DNA from: JAEUHZ01 sp964552795
Lineage (GTDB): Bacteria > Planctomycetota > UBA1135 > GCA-002686595
NCBI GenBank assembly: GCA_964552795.1
Contig: CAZKIO010000008.1
Coordinates: 1-64,000, forward strand
Direction: 5' to 3'
DNA length: 64,000 nt
Shown: in pieces, positions 43,073 through 51,196 of the stretch
Position numbering within the stretch: position 1 is the stretch's first letter
Layout of the letters: every line of letters begins with the position of its first letter
Notes under the pieces: model-generated
Databases searched by the model: none
What the model saw: the letters and a program-made list of their open reading frames with translations, nothing else
Told to the model about the DNA's origin: nothing
Made by a program: the position numbers and the translations under genes

Positions 43073-44203
43073 CTACCAGCGCAGGATGGCCGCCACGGGC
43101 GACTGGGTCGGCATCCGGCCGCGGGGCAGGGACAGAACCTCCCCCCCGCGCAGGAAAACCGCCTCGGCCACGTCGTCCAGGACGTCGTCGTCGTGGGCGT
43201 CCTTCTGCTGCTTGTGCAGCTCGATCGCCCCGGTCGCGCGGTCCATCCGCCCCCACAGGTGCGAGTCGCGCTCGACCATCAGGTCCCGGACCCGGCCCTG
43301 GACGGCATGGCGCGCGATCGCCGACACGTCGTCGAGGGCGCGGCCGCTCGAGAGCAGGTTGCCGTAGCGCTGGATCGTCTCGTCCTGGCGGCGGGCGAGG
43401 TCGGCCTGCACCAACGGCCAGGCCCGGGCCTGCAGATCCTCAAGCTTCGCGTTGGCGAAGCTGCCGTGCACGCTCTCCTCCAGGAGGCGCGGGTAGCGCG
43501 AGAGCGCCTGGAACGCGGCGCCGACCCGCGGCGTCGAGGCCACCACGAGGGGCGCGGTCTCGTCGCGCAGCACCTCCCACAGCGCGCGGTCGACGCTGCG
43601 CAGGAACTGCAGCAGGTCCTCGTCGCGCACGGCGTCGTCCCGGCCGTTGCCGTGGAAGACCGGCGCCTGGCCGCGGCCGGCGGAGTGGAAGTGCAACTCC
43701 TTCTCGCGGTGCTGGATGCCGAGCGCATCGGCCATCGAGCGCGGCAGCGTCGACAGGTCGATCGGGGCCAGGCCCATGGCGCTGCCCTTGAAGAAGCTCA
43801 CGCGGCCCTGGCTCAGGTTGAGCAGGAAGTAGCGCTCGTTCGACTGCAGGAAGCGCAGCAGCGGCCGGATGTGGAAGCTGTCCGCGACCACGCACAGCTC
43901 CTCCAGGCGCAGAGGCAGGTGGTAGTAGACCGCGACCTCGCGCGAGCGGAACACGGCCAGCCCGTCGAGCGCGTGCGACCACAGGTCGTCCTTCTGCAGC
44001 GCCTCGAGGGGCGCGATCAGCTCCTCCCGTTCCTGGGTGGAGAGGCTCTTGGCCAAGAGCTCGCGCGCGCGCCGCACGAGGCCCGCGAACCGCTGCCGGT
44101 CGTCCGGGCCGCCGCCGCGGTGCGTCGGCAGGTAGAGCGAGATGCACGGGCCGGCCTCGTGGACGATCAGTGACTTCAGGTCTTCGGTGGTGAGTGCGCG
44201 CAT
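43073..44203 (-). CDS. baeRF/Balon-type aeRF1-like protein, putative ribosome hibernation factor
   Basis: A 376-residue homologue of archaeo-eukaryotic release factor 1 found in bacteria. The N-terminal PCISLYLPTHRGG and DGLAVFRSREVAVYYHLPL belong to the baeRF family that includes Balon, which binds the ribosomal A site in dormant cells. The middle (RYFLLNLSQGRVSFFKG) resembles the eRF1 domain 2 region but lacks a GGQ motif, as expected of non-hydrolytic members. The C-terminal domain holds SRYPRLLEESVHGSF and DDDVLDDVAEAVFLRGGEV. ATG 44203 starts at the conserved sequence. Neighbours are L28 downstream and two M16 peptidases upstream. Family assignment is good; the function here is inferred. 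Confidence 0.78.
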   Translation of the reverse strand: MRALTTEDLKSLIVHEAGPCISLYLPTHRGGGPDDRQRFAGLVRRARELLAKSLSTQEREELIAPLEALQKDDLWSHALDGLAVFRSREVAVYYHLPLRLEELCVVADSFHIRPLLRFLQSNERYFLLNLSQGRVSFFKGSAMGLAPIDLSTLPRSMADALGIQHREKELHFHSAGRGQAPVFHGNGRDDAVRDEDLLQFLRSVDRALWEVLRDETAPLVVASTPRVGAAFQALSRYPRLLEESVHGSFANAKLEDLQARAWPLVQADLARRQDETIQRYGNLLSSGRALDDVSAIARHAVQGRVRDLMVERDSHLWGRMDRATGAIELHKQQKDAHDDDVLDDVAEAVFLRGGEVLSLPRGRMPTQSPVAAILRW

Positions 44204-44276
44204 GGCGATCGGTTCTCGGTCGGACGCGAGGGCTGGAAGCGATGGACGCACCCTCTACGCCACGGGGGACAAGGTT

Positions 44277-45689
44277 TCAGGATCCGGATCGGGCGCGTCG
44301 CGGACGATGCGCCCTTTGGCCCCGCGCAGACTTGGACTTGGGCGGGGCGGAAGCCTTGCGGGCCGCCTTCGGGACGGCGATGCCGGCCAGACCCGCGAGT
44401 TCGGTGCGCGTCAGCGGCCCGGAGGCGACGATGCAGCTCCGATCGGGGAACAGGTGCGCCGCGGCCACGCGCTGCACGTCGGCCGGCGTGACGGCCGCGA
44501 ACTCGCGCAGGAGGCGCGTGAGGTGGTCCGGCGGGAACCCGTGCATCTCGGCCGACACCAGGTAGCCGGTGCGGCGCGACGAGCGCTCGAACCCCAGCGG
44601 GAACGAGCCCAGGAGGTAGCTCTGCACGGTCTCCAGCTCGGCAGTGGACGGCGGCTCGGCCTGCAGGCGCCGGATCTCCTCGCGGAATCCGGCGATCGCG
44701 GTGCCCACGTTCTGCGGCGACGTGGCGATGTACGCGGTGAACATGCCGGGCAGAAGGCCCGCCGAGGAGTGGATCGCGGCCTGCACCGAGTACGCCAGGC
44801 CCAGCTCGTCGCGCAAGCGGCGCGAGACGCGGTTGGTGAAGCCCGGCCCGGTGCCGAGCACGTGATCCATGACCACCAGGGCCGCGTAGTCGGGGTGGCT
44901 GCGGGTGATCCCCAGGTGCCCGACGAACACGTGCACCTGCTGGCGCTCGGCGTGGAACGCGTCGACGCGCGCCGCGACCGGCGGCAGCACCGGCGGCGTC
45001 ACCGCGCGCGGCGTTCCCGGCTTCCAGCGCGCAAGCCGTTTCTCGAACGCACGGCGCACGCGCGCGGGATCGACGTCGCCGCACACCGCCAGCGTCGTGC
45101 GCCGCCCGACCCAGTGCGCGGCGCGGTGCGCGCGCAGATCGCGCGCCTCGATGCGCCGCATGCTCTCCAGCGAGCCGTGCGCCGGCCGGCCGAGCCAATG
45201 ATCGCCGTAGACGAGGCGCCGGAAGCGCATCCCGCCTTGCTGGCGCGGGTCGTCGCGCTCCAGCAGCAGTCGGTCGAGCACGCGCCGCTTCTGCCGGCGG
45301 AACTGCTCCAGCGGATAGGTCGCCGACGTCAAGCCGTCGCACAAGAGGTCGGCGAGCAGTTCCCACTCGCCGTTGACGATGGTGCCCGCGAGGCCCGACG
45401 CGTCGCCGGAGAGCTCGCCGCCCGCCGGTTCGAGCGCGTTCGCGATCTGCTCCTCGGTGCGCGCCTTTGTGCCCTGCTCGGCCAGCGCGCCCGTGAGCCA
45501 GGCCACGCCCTCCTTGCCGTTGGGGTCCAGCGCGGGCCCGCCGCGGACGTGCGCCTGCATCGCGCACACCGGCGCGCCGGGCCGCACCGAGACGATCAGC
45601 ACCGCGCCGCACGGCAGCACGCAACGCTCGGAGGGGATGGAAAGGGCGGGGACGCTCTTGGGCGGAGCGAAGGCGGCGCTGTCGCTCAT
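44277..45689 (-). CDS. M16 zinc-peptidase family protein, non-catalytic subunit
   Basis: A 470-residue M16B-fold protein. It has two M16 halves (for example DPNGKEGVAWLTGALAEQG and VYGDHWLGRPAHGSLESM early, ELGLAYSVQAAIHSSAGLL late), but where active members have HxxEH it reads WLTGAL, so the zinc site is missing. The R/Y motif of the second half (DELGLAYSV) is preserved, as in the substrate-binding partner of two-chain M16B enzymes. It starts at ATG 45689, overlapping the stop of the active subunit by 4 bases, so the two probably form a heterodimer. Confidence 0.88.
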   Translation of the reverse strand: MSDSAAFAPPKSVPALSIPSERCVLPCGAVLIVSVRPGAPVCAMQAHVRGGPALDPNGKEGVAWLTGALAEQGTKARTEEQIANALEPAGGELSGDASGLAGTIVNGEWELLADLLCDGLTSATYPLEQFRRQKRRVLDRLLLERDDPRQQGGMRFRRLVYGDHWLGRPAHGSLESMRRIEARDLRAHRAAHWVGRRTTLAVCGDVDPARVRRAFEKRLARWKPGTPRAVTPPVLPPVAARVDAFHAERQQVHVFVGHLGITRSHPDYAALVVMDHVLGTGPGFTNRVSRRLRDELGLAYSVQAAIHSSAGLLPGMFTAYIATSPQNVGTAIAGFREEIRRLQAEPPSTAELETVQSYLLGSFPLGFERSSRRTGYLVSAEMHGFPPDHLTRLLREFAAVTPADVQRVAAAHLFPDRSCIVASGPLTRTELAGLAGIAVPKAARKASAPPKSKSARGQRAHRPRRARSGS

Positions 45690-47029
45690 CGTGCACGGCT
45701 CCGCATCTTGCGCGCGCGCCGGGCGCGCGCGGGCTTGCCTTCCGCGGCCGCGGCCTGCGGCAGGCACCAGGCCAGGACGCGCCGCTCGGGATCGAGCAGC
45801 CGCCGGGCGCAGTCGCGCAGGTCGCGCGGCGTCACGGCGCGGATGCGCTCCACGGCGTGGAGCGCCAGACGCCAGTCGGCGTCGACGGCGAACTCACCGA
45901 TGTCCTCGGCGAGATCGGAAACGGTCTCGGTGTCGTAGGCCTCGCCGGCCTCCACCATCCGCTTGGCGCGCTCGAGTTCGCGCGCGGGGACCAGATCGGT
46001 GCGCAGGCTCGCGATCTCGGCGTCGATCGCCGCCTCGAGCGCGGCGGGCGCGACGCCTTGCGCGCACTCCGCCAGCAGCCAGAACGCGCCGGCCTCGACG
46101 CGCGCGTCGTTCTGGGTCGAGACGGTGGTCGCCAGCCCGCGTTCCAGCACGAGGCGGCGGTGCAGGCGCGACATCCGCCCGCCGGTGAGCACCGTCGAGA
46201 TGAGGTCGAAGGTCCAGTCGTCCGCGCTCCCGACCACGGCGCCGGGCCACGCGCAGCACAGGCGCTGGCCGGCGTCGTCCCAGCGCATCGTGAGGCGCGT
46301 CTCGCCCGCCGGCACGGGGATCGACGGCCGGAACGGCGGCGTCGCCGGCGGAGGGGGCGACGCGATCGAACCGAAGTGCCGGTCGATCAGCGCGAGCGCA
46401 CGCGCCGGATCGAAGTCGCCCGACACGAGCAGCACGGCATTCGAGGGGTGGTAGTGCCGCTGGTACCACGCACGCATGTCCTCGACGGACAGCGCCTTCA
46501 GCGCGTCGGCGTGGCCGATCACCGGGCGGCGGTACGGATGCCGCCCGAACACCGCGTCCTGCACGAGCTCGGTCAGGCGCCGCCACGGATCGTCCTGGCC
46601 CGTCGCCAGCTCCTCCAGCACGACCGCGCGCTCGGCGGCGAACTCGGCCGGATCGAGCAGCAGCGTGCGCATGCGGTCGGCCTCGATCTCCAGCGCCGCC
46701 TCCCAGCGGTCGGAGGCCAGCTCGAACCAGTACGCGGTGTGGTCGTTCGTGGTGAACGCGTTGTTGCTGCCGCCCAGGAGCGTGGTCACCTGGTCGACCT
46801 CGCCCTTGCCGAAGCGCGCGCTGCCCTTGAACATCATGTGCTCCAGGAAGTGCGACACGCCCGCGCGCCGTTCGTCCTCGTCGCGCGATCCGACGCGGTA
46901 CCACAGCATCACGGCCACGACGGGATCGAGGTGGCGCTCGACGAGCAGCACCGTCAGGCCGTTGTCGAGGCGCGCCTCGCGCACCGCGGCGCCGGCCTTC
47001 GTCGCGAGCACGGGCGGCAGCGCGCTCAT
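45686..47029 (-). CDS. M16 zinc peptidase, catalytic subunit
   Basis: A 447-residue pitrilysin-family peptidase. The inverted zinc motif HFLEH (H60, E63, H64) is intact within GVSHFLEHMMFKGS, with the distal Glu in VVLEELATGQDD near residue 140. LGGSNNAFTTNDHTAY and YQRHYHPSNAVLLVSGDFD are standard family blocks. The C-terminal tail is Arg/Ala/Lys-rich. GGAGG stands ahead of ATG 47029, whose first bases overlap the rluB stop by 4. With the inactive partner downstream this is the usual bacterial M16B pair, probably degrading short peptides; its location is unclear, as no signal peptide is seen. Confidence 0.93.
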   Translation of the reverse strand: MSALPPVLATKAGAAVREARLDNGLTVLLVERHLDPVVAVMLWYRVGSRDEDERRAGVSHFLEHMMFKGSARFGKGEVDQVTTLLGGSNNAFTTNDHTAYWFELASDRWEAALEIEADRMRTLLLDPAEFAAERAVVLEELATGQDDPWRRLTELVQDAVFGRHPYRRPVIGHADALKALSVEDMRAWYQRHYHPSNAVLLVSGDFDPARALALIDRHFGSIASPPPPATPPFRPSIPVPAGETRLTMRWDDAGQRLCCAWPGAVVGSADDWTFDLISTVLTGGRMSRLHRRLVLERGLATTVSTQNDARVEAGAFWLLAECAQGVAPAALEAAIDAEIASLRTDLVPARELERAKRMVEAGEAYDTETVSDLAEDIGEFAVDADWRLALHAVERIRAVTPRDLRDCARRLLDPERRVLAWCLPQAAAAEGKPARARRARKMRSRAR

Positions 47030-48132
47030 CGAGGTCCTCCGCGCGCGTTCCGCGGATCCTTGGCCGCGCCGCGCTGTCCGCGGCGGTCCGTCGCGGGGCG
47101 CCCGCCGCCGGCGCGGCCCGGACCCGTGCCGCGCTTTGCGCCGCCGGCGATCCCGGCACCGGGCTTGCGCTCGGGTCGGCGCTCGACCGCGCGGCCGCCC
47201 TGCACCAGGTGGCGCGCGTAGCCGGGCCGCGACGCCTTCTTCGGGCGCGGCTTGGCGCGCGGCGGACCGGAAGCCGCGTCGGGCTCCTGCGCCGCGTGTC
47301 CGTCCGTCAGGAACGCCTGCACCTCGTCGCGCGTCAGCTCGCGCCAGCGCCCCGGTTTCAGGCCGCGGTCCGTGAGGCGCCCGATGCGCACGCGCTTCAA
47401 CTCCACCACCTTGAACCCAAAGCGCGCGAACACGCGGCGGATCTCGCGGTTCATGCCCTCGATCAACTGGATGGTCAAGAGCGAGTGCGTCCGTCCGCGG
47501 CGCTCGACCAGCACGCGCGCGCCCGCCGTGCGGCCCTCCGAGAGGTGCACCCCGTCGCGAATGCGGTTCAAGGTCGCGTCGTCGATCTCGCCCGCGACCT
47601 TCACCAGGTAGGTCTTGCCGACGCCGAAGCTGGGGTGCATCACGCGGTTGGCGAACTCGCCGTCGCTCGTGAGGAGGATGAGGCCCTTGCTCTCCTCGTC
47701 GAGCCGGCCGACGGTGTAGATGCGGCCCTTGAACGGGTCGGTGATCAGGTCGATCGCGCGCGGGCGCGGCTCGCGCGCCTCGTTGGTGCACACGACGCCG
47801 GCCGGCTTGTTCAGGAGGTAGTAGCGGCGGCGGCCGGCCGAAGGGCGCAGCACGACGCCGTCGATCTCCACCTGCTGGCGCTCCGGATCGATCTTCAGGC
47901 CGAGCTCCGTCGCGGGCTCGCCGTCGACGGTGACCTGGCCCGACGCGATCAGCTCGTCGCACTTGCGGCGCGACGCGACGCCGTGGTCGGCCAGGAACTT
48001 GTTGAGGCGCACGAGCGCGCTCCCCGCCTCCGCGACCTCGTCGTCGATGCCGTCGTCCGTCTGCGCGGAGACCGGCTCGGCCCGCGCGCGCCGCGCGTCG
48101 CCCGTCTTCTTGGCCCCGCTCTTCTTCTTCAT
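47026..48132 (-). CDS. rluB: Pseudouridine synthase of the RluB/RsuA family
   Basis: rRNA-modifying enzyme that isomerises a uridine in 23S or 16S rRNA. In 368 residues it has a Lys-rich N-terminus, an S4 RNA-binding domain (LNKFLADHGVASRRKCDELI, residues about 43-95), YYLLNKPAGVVCTN, and the catalytic Asp motif GRLDEESKGLILLTSDGEF. LIEGMNREIRRVFARFGF and KRVRIGRLTDRGLKPG then close the fold. RluB is favoured over RsuA by the KPxGVVCT and EGxNREIRR forms. The last 90 residues are a disordered Arg/Gly/Pro-rich tail likely to bind RNA. It overlaps manA and the M16 gene by 4 bases each. Confidence 0.9.
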   Translation of the reverse strand: MKKKSGAKKTGDARRARAEPVSAQTDDGIDDEVAEAGSALVRLNKFLADHGVASRRKCDELIASGQVTVDGEPATELGLKIDPERQQVEIDGVVLRPSAGRRRYYLLNKPAGVVCTNEAREPRPRAIDLITDPFKGRIYTVGRLDEESKGLILLTSDGEFANRVMHPSFGVGKTYLVKVAGEIDDATLNRIRDGVHLSEGRTAGARVLVERRGRTHSLLTIQLIEGMNREIRRVFARFGFKVVELKRVRIGRLTDRGLKPGRWRELTRDEVQAFLTDGHAAQEPDAASGPPRAKPRPKKASRPGYARHLVQGGRAVERRPERKPGAGIAGGAKRGTGPGRAGGGRPATDRRGQRGAAKDPRNARGGPR

Positions 48133-49130
48133 GGCTTCGTTCCGATGCGGACCGTGGAGAGACGGCCCCCGGCCGACTCGAGGTGGTACGGGCCGAGCGA
48201 CGCGGGCAGCAGCCACACGTCGCCGGGCCGCAGATCGACCGTCGCCGGCCCCGAGGCCAGACGGCCAGCGCCCGAGAGTACGACCAGGACCTGCGCCAGG
48301 CCGCCTGTATCCCCTGGAAGCCGCGTCTCGACCTCCACGGACTCCATCGAGAACGCCTCGCAGTCGACGAGCGCCGCGCGGCGCCCGCCGGGGATCGCGC
48401 GCCACTGTGGCCCGCGCGGCGGCTCGACCGCCTGGTCCCAGGCGATGTCGCGCAGCGCGGCGTCGACCTGCACGGGCCGGGGCCGGCCGTCGAGGCCGGG
48501 CCGGTCCCAGTCGTAGAGGCGGTGCGCGGTGTCGGAGTTCTCCTGGACCTCGAGCAGCACGATGCCGGCGCCGATCGCGTGCACGGTCCCGCCGTGGACG
48601 AGCACGCACTCGCCGGCGCGCGCCGGCCACGTGCGCACGAGGGGCACGACCTCGCGCGTTCCCGCGGCCGCGGCGACCTCTTCGCGCCCGACGCCGTCCT
48701 TCAGTCCCAGCCAGATGCGGCTGTCGGGCCGCGCCTCGAGGAACACCCAGGCTTCGGTCTTCTTCTCCTCGCCCGCCTCCGTGCGCGTGCTGCGCGGGTG
48801 CACCTGCAGGCTCAGCGCGTGCGTCGCGTCGAGGAACTTGACGAGGAGCGGGAACCGTCCGCGGCTCGTGGGCCGCGTGCGGCCCAGGAGTTCGCGCCCG
48901 CGCTGCTGCACCAGGTCGCGCAGCCGCGTGCCGCGCAACTCGCCGTTCCGGACGATCGACGGCTGCTCGTCGCGGTCCGACAGCTCCCAGGTCTCGCCGA
49001 TCGGCTGGGCGGGCGGGAGCGACAGTCCCAGCGCCGATTCCAGGCGGCGGCCGCCCCAGACCTTCGGCAGGCAGCGCCGCTCGAAGCACAGCGGCGGCAG
49101 GGGGCGCGTGGAAGGATCCGGACCGGGCAT
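48129..49130 (-). CDS. manA: Mannose-6-phosphate isomerase, type I
   Basis: Zinc enzyme interconverting fructose 6-phosphate and mannose 6-phosphate, feeding GDP-mannose and glycan synthesis. The 333-residue protein has KVWGGRRLE, GETWELSDRDEQPS, LLVKFLDATHALSLQVHP (zinc-ligand Gln and His), EAWVFLEARPDS and VHGGTVHAIGAGIVLLEVQ, the order of bacterial short-form ManA. The C-terminal cupin half ends with GDVWLLPASLG. It is the first gene of the 4-bp-overlap chain manA-rluB-M16-M16. The 217 bases to the TetR gene hold promoters for both directions. Confidence 0.92.
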   Translation of the reverse strand: MPGPDPSTRPLPPLCFERRCLPKVWGGRRLESALGLSLPPAQPIGETWELSDRDEQPSIVRNGELRGTRLRDLVQQRGRELLGRTRPTSRGRFPLLVKFLDATHALSLQVHPRSTRTEAGEEKKTEAWVFLEARPDSRIWLGLKDGVGREEVAAAAGTREVVPLVRTWPARAGECVLVHGGTVHAIGAGIVLLEVQENSDTAHRLYDWDRPGLDGRPRPVQVDAALRDIAWDQAVEPPRGPQWRAIPGGRRAALVDCEAFSMESVEVETRLPGDTGGLAQVLVVLSGAGRLASGPATVDLRPGDVWLLPASLGPYHLESAGGRLSTVRIGTKP

Positions 49131-49300
49131 GGCGGGCCGCAGAGGGTAGCGTGCCCCTCGCCTGGGGACGCCTCCGCCCCGGCGGCTCCGGTGCGCGGCC
49201 GACGGCGCCCCCCCGCCGGGGTCGTCAAACTCCTGGGGAAAAGGAACTTACAGAGCCCGGACTGCCTGGGCGGGCGCGCCGGGGCAGACTGGCATCGGAC

Positions 49301-49325
49301 TGCACACAAACACAGATAGTGTGCA
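49301..49325. promoter_or_regulatory. Palindromic operator upstream of tetR
   Basis: TGCACAC at 49301-49307 and GTGTGCA at 49319-49325 form a perfect 7-bp inverted repeat with an 11-base spacer (25 bp overall). It is 22 bases before the TetR start, the right size and place for an autorepressor site. Much of the spacer is A-rich in an otherwise GC-rich area. Confidence 0.65.
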
Positions 49326-49347
49326 TTCGTACAGGAGCACCGAACGC

Positions 49348-49968
49348 ATGGGACCGATGGACACCAGCAAGGCTGCGGACACCCGCGACGCGATCCTCGA
49401 CGCCGCCGGCGTGCTGCTGGGCCGCTACGGCTACCAGAAGACGACGATGGACGACCTCGCGCGCGAGGCCGGGATCGCGCGGCGCACGCTCTACCTGCAC
49501 TTCCGCTGCAAGGACGACATCTTCCTCGCGCGCATCGACCGCGTGGTCGAGCGGCTGCTCGCCGAGGAGCGCCGCGTGGCGCAGGGGAACGCACCGCCGG
49601 TCGAGAAGCTCACGGCGCTGCTGCGCCTGCGCGTCCTGTTCCGCCTCGACACGGTCAAGGACTACCACCAGAGCCTGGACGAGATCTTCGCGTCGCTGCG
49701 CGGCCCTTACCTGGAGCGGCGCGCGAGCTGGTTCCTCTCCGAGGAGGCGATCGTGGCGCGCGTCCTCGAGGAGGGCCGCGACGAGGGCGCGTTCGCGTAC
49801 GACGACGCGCGCGCCACGGCACACGCGCTCGTCGCCGCGACGAACTCGCTGATCCCCTACGCGCTGTCGCCGCGCGAGCTCGGCTCGCGGCGGGACGTCG
49901 AGGCCACGCTGGCCCGCGTCACCGAACTCCTCGTCCGCGGCCTGCGTCCGCGCGGCGCAGGCGTCTAG
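49348..49968 (+). CDS. TetR-family transcriptional regulator
   Basis: A 206-residue regulator. The N-terminal helix-turn-helix block (about residues 10-55) is typical: ILDAAGVLLGRYGYQKTTM, DDLAREAGIARRTLYLHF and KDDIF. The remaining helical domain binds an unknown ligand and gives no clue to specificity. ATG 49348 is chosen because AGGAG lies 10 bases upstream; GTG 49321 overlaps the palindromic operator. Autoregulation through 49301-49325 is likely. The S41 peptidase gene begins 26 bp after its stop and would be under the same control. Confidence 0.9.
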   Translation: MGPMDTSKAADTRDAILDAAGVLLGRYGYQKTTMDDLAREAGIARRTLYLHFRCKDDIFLARIDRVVERLLAEERRVAQGNAPPVEKLTALLRLRVLFRLDTVKDYHQSLDEIFASLRGPYLERRASWFLSEEAIVARVLEEGRDEGAFAYDDARATAHALVAATNSLIPYALSPRELGSRRDVEATLARVTELLVRGLRPRGAGV

Positions 49969-49993
49969 ACCCACCATCCCCGAAGGCTTCGCC

Positions 49994-51061
49994 ATGACTT
50001 CGATCTCCGATGTGCTCTCGCTGGCCGCGCTGCTGATCTCCTCGTTGCCGGTCCCCTTCTCGGAAGCCGCACTGCTCGCGAGCCCGGCCCGCGCGGAGGA
50101 GAAGCCCGTCCACGCCGAGGTCGTCGAGCGCCTCGCGGCCGAGCTCGAGCAGAGCTACGTGTTCGAGGACCAGGCCCGCGCGCTGGCGCGCACGCTGCGC
50201 GAGAAGGCCGCCTCCGGCGCGTGGAACGCCCTGGAAGGGCCGGACTTCGCGCGCGCGCTGACGGAGGAGTGCCAGGCCGCGACGAAGGACAAGCACCTCA
50301 CGATCCGGTACCGGATCGAGCAGCAGCTCACGAACCTGCCGCCCGAGGAGGAGCGCGACGAACGGCGCTTCTGGCAGCAGCGGAACTTCGGCTACGAGCG
50401 CGCGGAGCGCCTGCAGGGCAACGTGGGCTACCTCGAGCTGCGCGGGTTCGCGCCGATCGACCTGGCGCGCCCGACCGCGGCGGCCGCGTGGGCGTTCGTG
50501 CAGGACACCGACGCCTTGATCATCGATCTGCGCCGCAACGGCGGCGGCGCGCCGGGCGGCGTTCAGCTCTTCTGCTCGTACCTGTTCGGCGTCGAGCCGG
50601 TCCACCTGAACGACATCTACACGCGCGAGAGCGACGAGACGCGCTCGTTCTGGACGCTGCGCGACCTCGCGGGCCGCCGGTATCTGGACAAGCCCGTGTT
50701 CGTGCTGACCGGCGCGTACACCTTCTCCGGCGCCGAGGAGTGCGCCTACAACCTGCAGACGCACAAGCGCGCGACGCTGATCGGCCAGACGACCGGCGGC
50801 GGTGCGCACCCGGTCGACTCGCGGCGCCTGGGACCGGGCTTCACGGTGATGCTGCCCGTCTCGCGCGCGATCAACCCGATCACGAAGACCAACTGGGAGG
50901 GCGTCGGCGTGAAGCCCGACGTCGAGGCCGCCGAGTCCGAGGCGCTGGACCGCGCGCACGCGCTGGCCGTGGAGGCGCTCATCGCGACCGAGAAGGACGA
51001 CAACCACAAGCAGGGCCTGCAGAGGCTCCTCACGGAACTGCGGGCGAAATACGCGCGCTGA
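49994..51061 (+). CDS. S41 family peptidase, IRBP/tricorn-core type, exported
   Basis: A 355-residue serine protease with an N-terminal signal peptide (hydrophobic to about residue 30, cut near PARAEE). The IRBP-like N-terminal helical domain has LEQSYVFEDQARALARTL and DKHLTI. The core has NVGYLELRGF, ALIIDLRRNGGGAPGGV and the catalytic serine block GAYTFSGAEECAY (Ser245), then LIGQTTGGGAHP. There is no PDZ domain, so it is the C-terminal-processing-peptidase-like interphotoreceptor type rather than CtpA. It is in an operon with the TetR regulator. Confidence 0.9.
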   Translation: MTSISDVLSLAALLISSLPVPFSEAALLASPARAEEKPVHAEVVERLAAELEQSYVFEDQARALARTLREKAASGAWNALEGPDFARALTEECQAATKDKHLTIRYRIEQQLTNLPPEEERDERRFWQQRNFGYERAERLQGNVGYLELRGFAPIDLARPTAAAAWAFVQDTDALIIDLRRNGGGAPGGVQLFCSYLFGVEPVHLNDIYTRESDETRSFWTLRDLAGRRYLDKPVFVLTGAYTFSGAEECAYNLQTHKRATLIGQTTGGGAHPVDSRRLGPGFTVMLPVSRAINPITKTNWEGVGVKPDVEAAESEALDRAHALAVEALIATEKDDNHKQGLQRLLTELRAKYAR

Positions 51062-51103
51062 GCCCGCGCAAGGCACACGGGACGCGGACCGGGCTGGAGA
51101 GAG

Positions 51104-51131
51104 AGCCGCCGGGAGGAGAGGACCGGCGGCT
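51104..51131 (+). terminator. Hairpin terminator after the S41 peptidase gene
   Basis: AGCCGCCGG at 51104-51112 pairs perfectly with 51123-51131 around a 10-base purine loop, 43 bases past the peptidase stop. It lies between convergent genes and could serve both. Confidence 0.6.
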
Positions 51132-51196
51132 TCGGAATCACGCCCGGGTCCGCGCCCTGTCTTTCCGGGCCAACCTCGCGGCGCGTGCGAGCGGGC

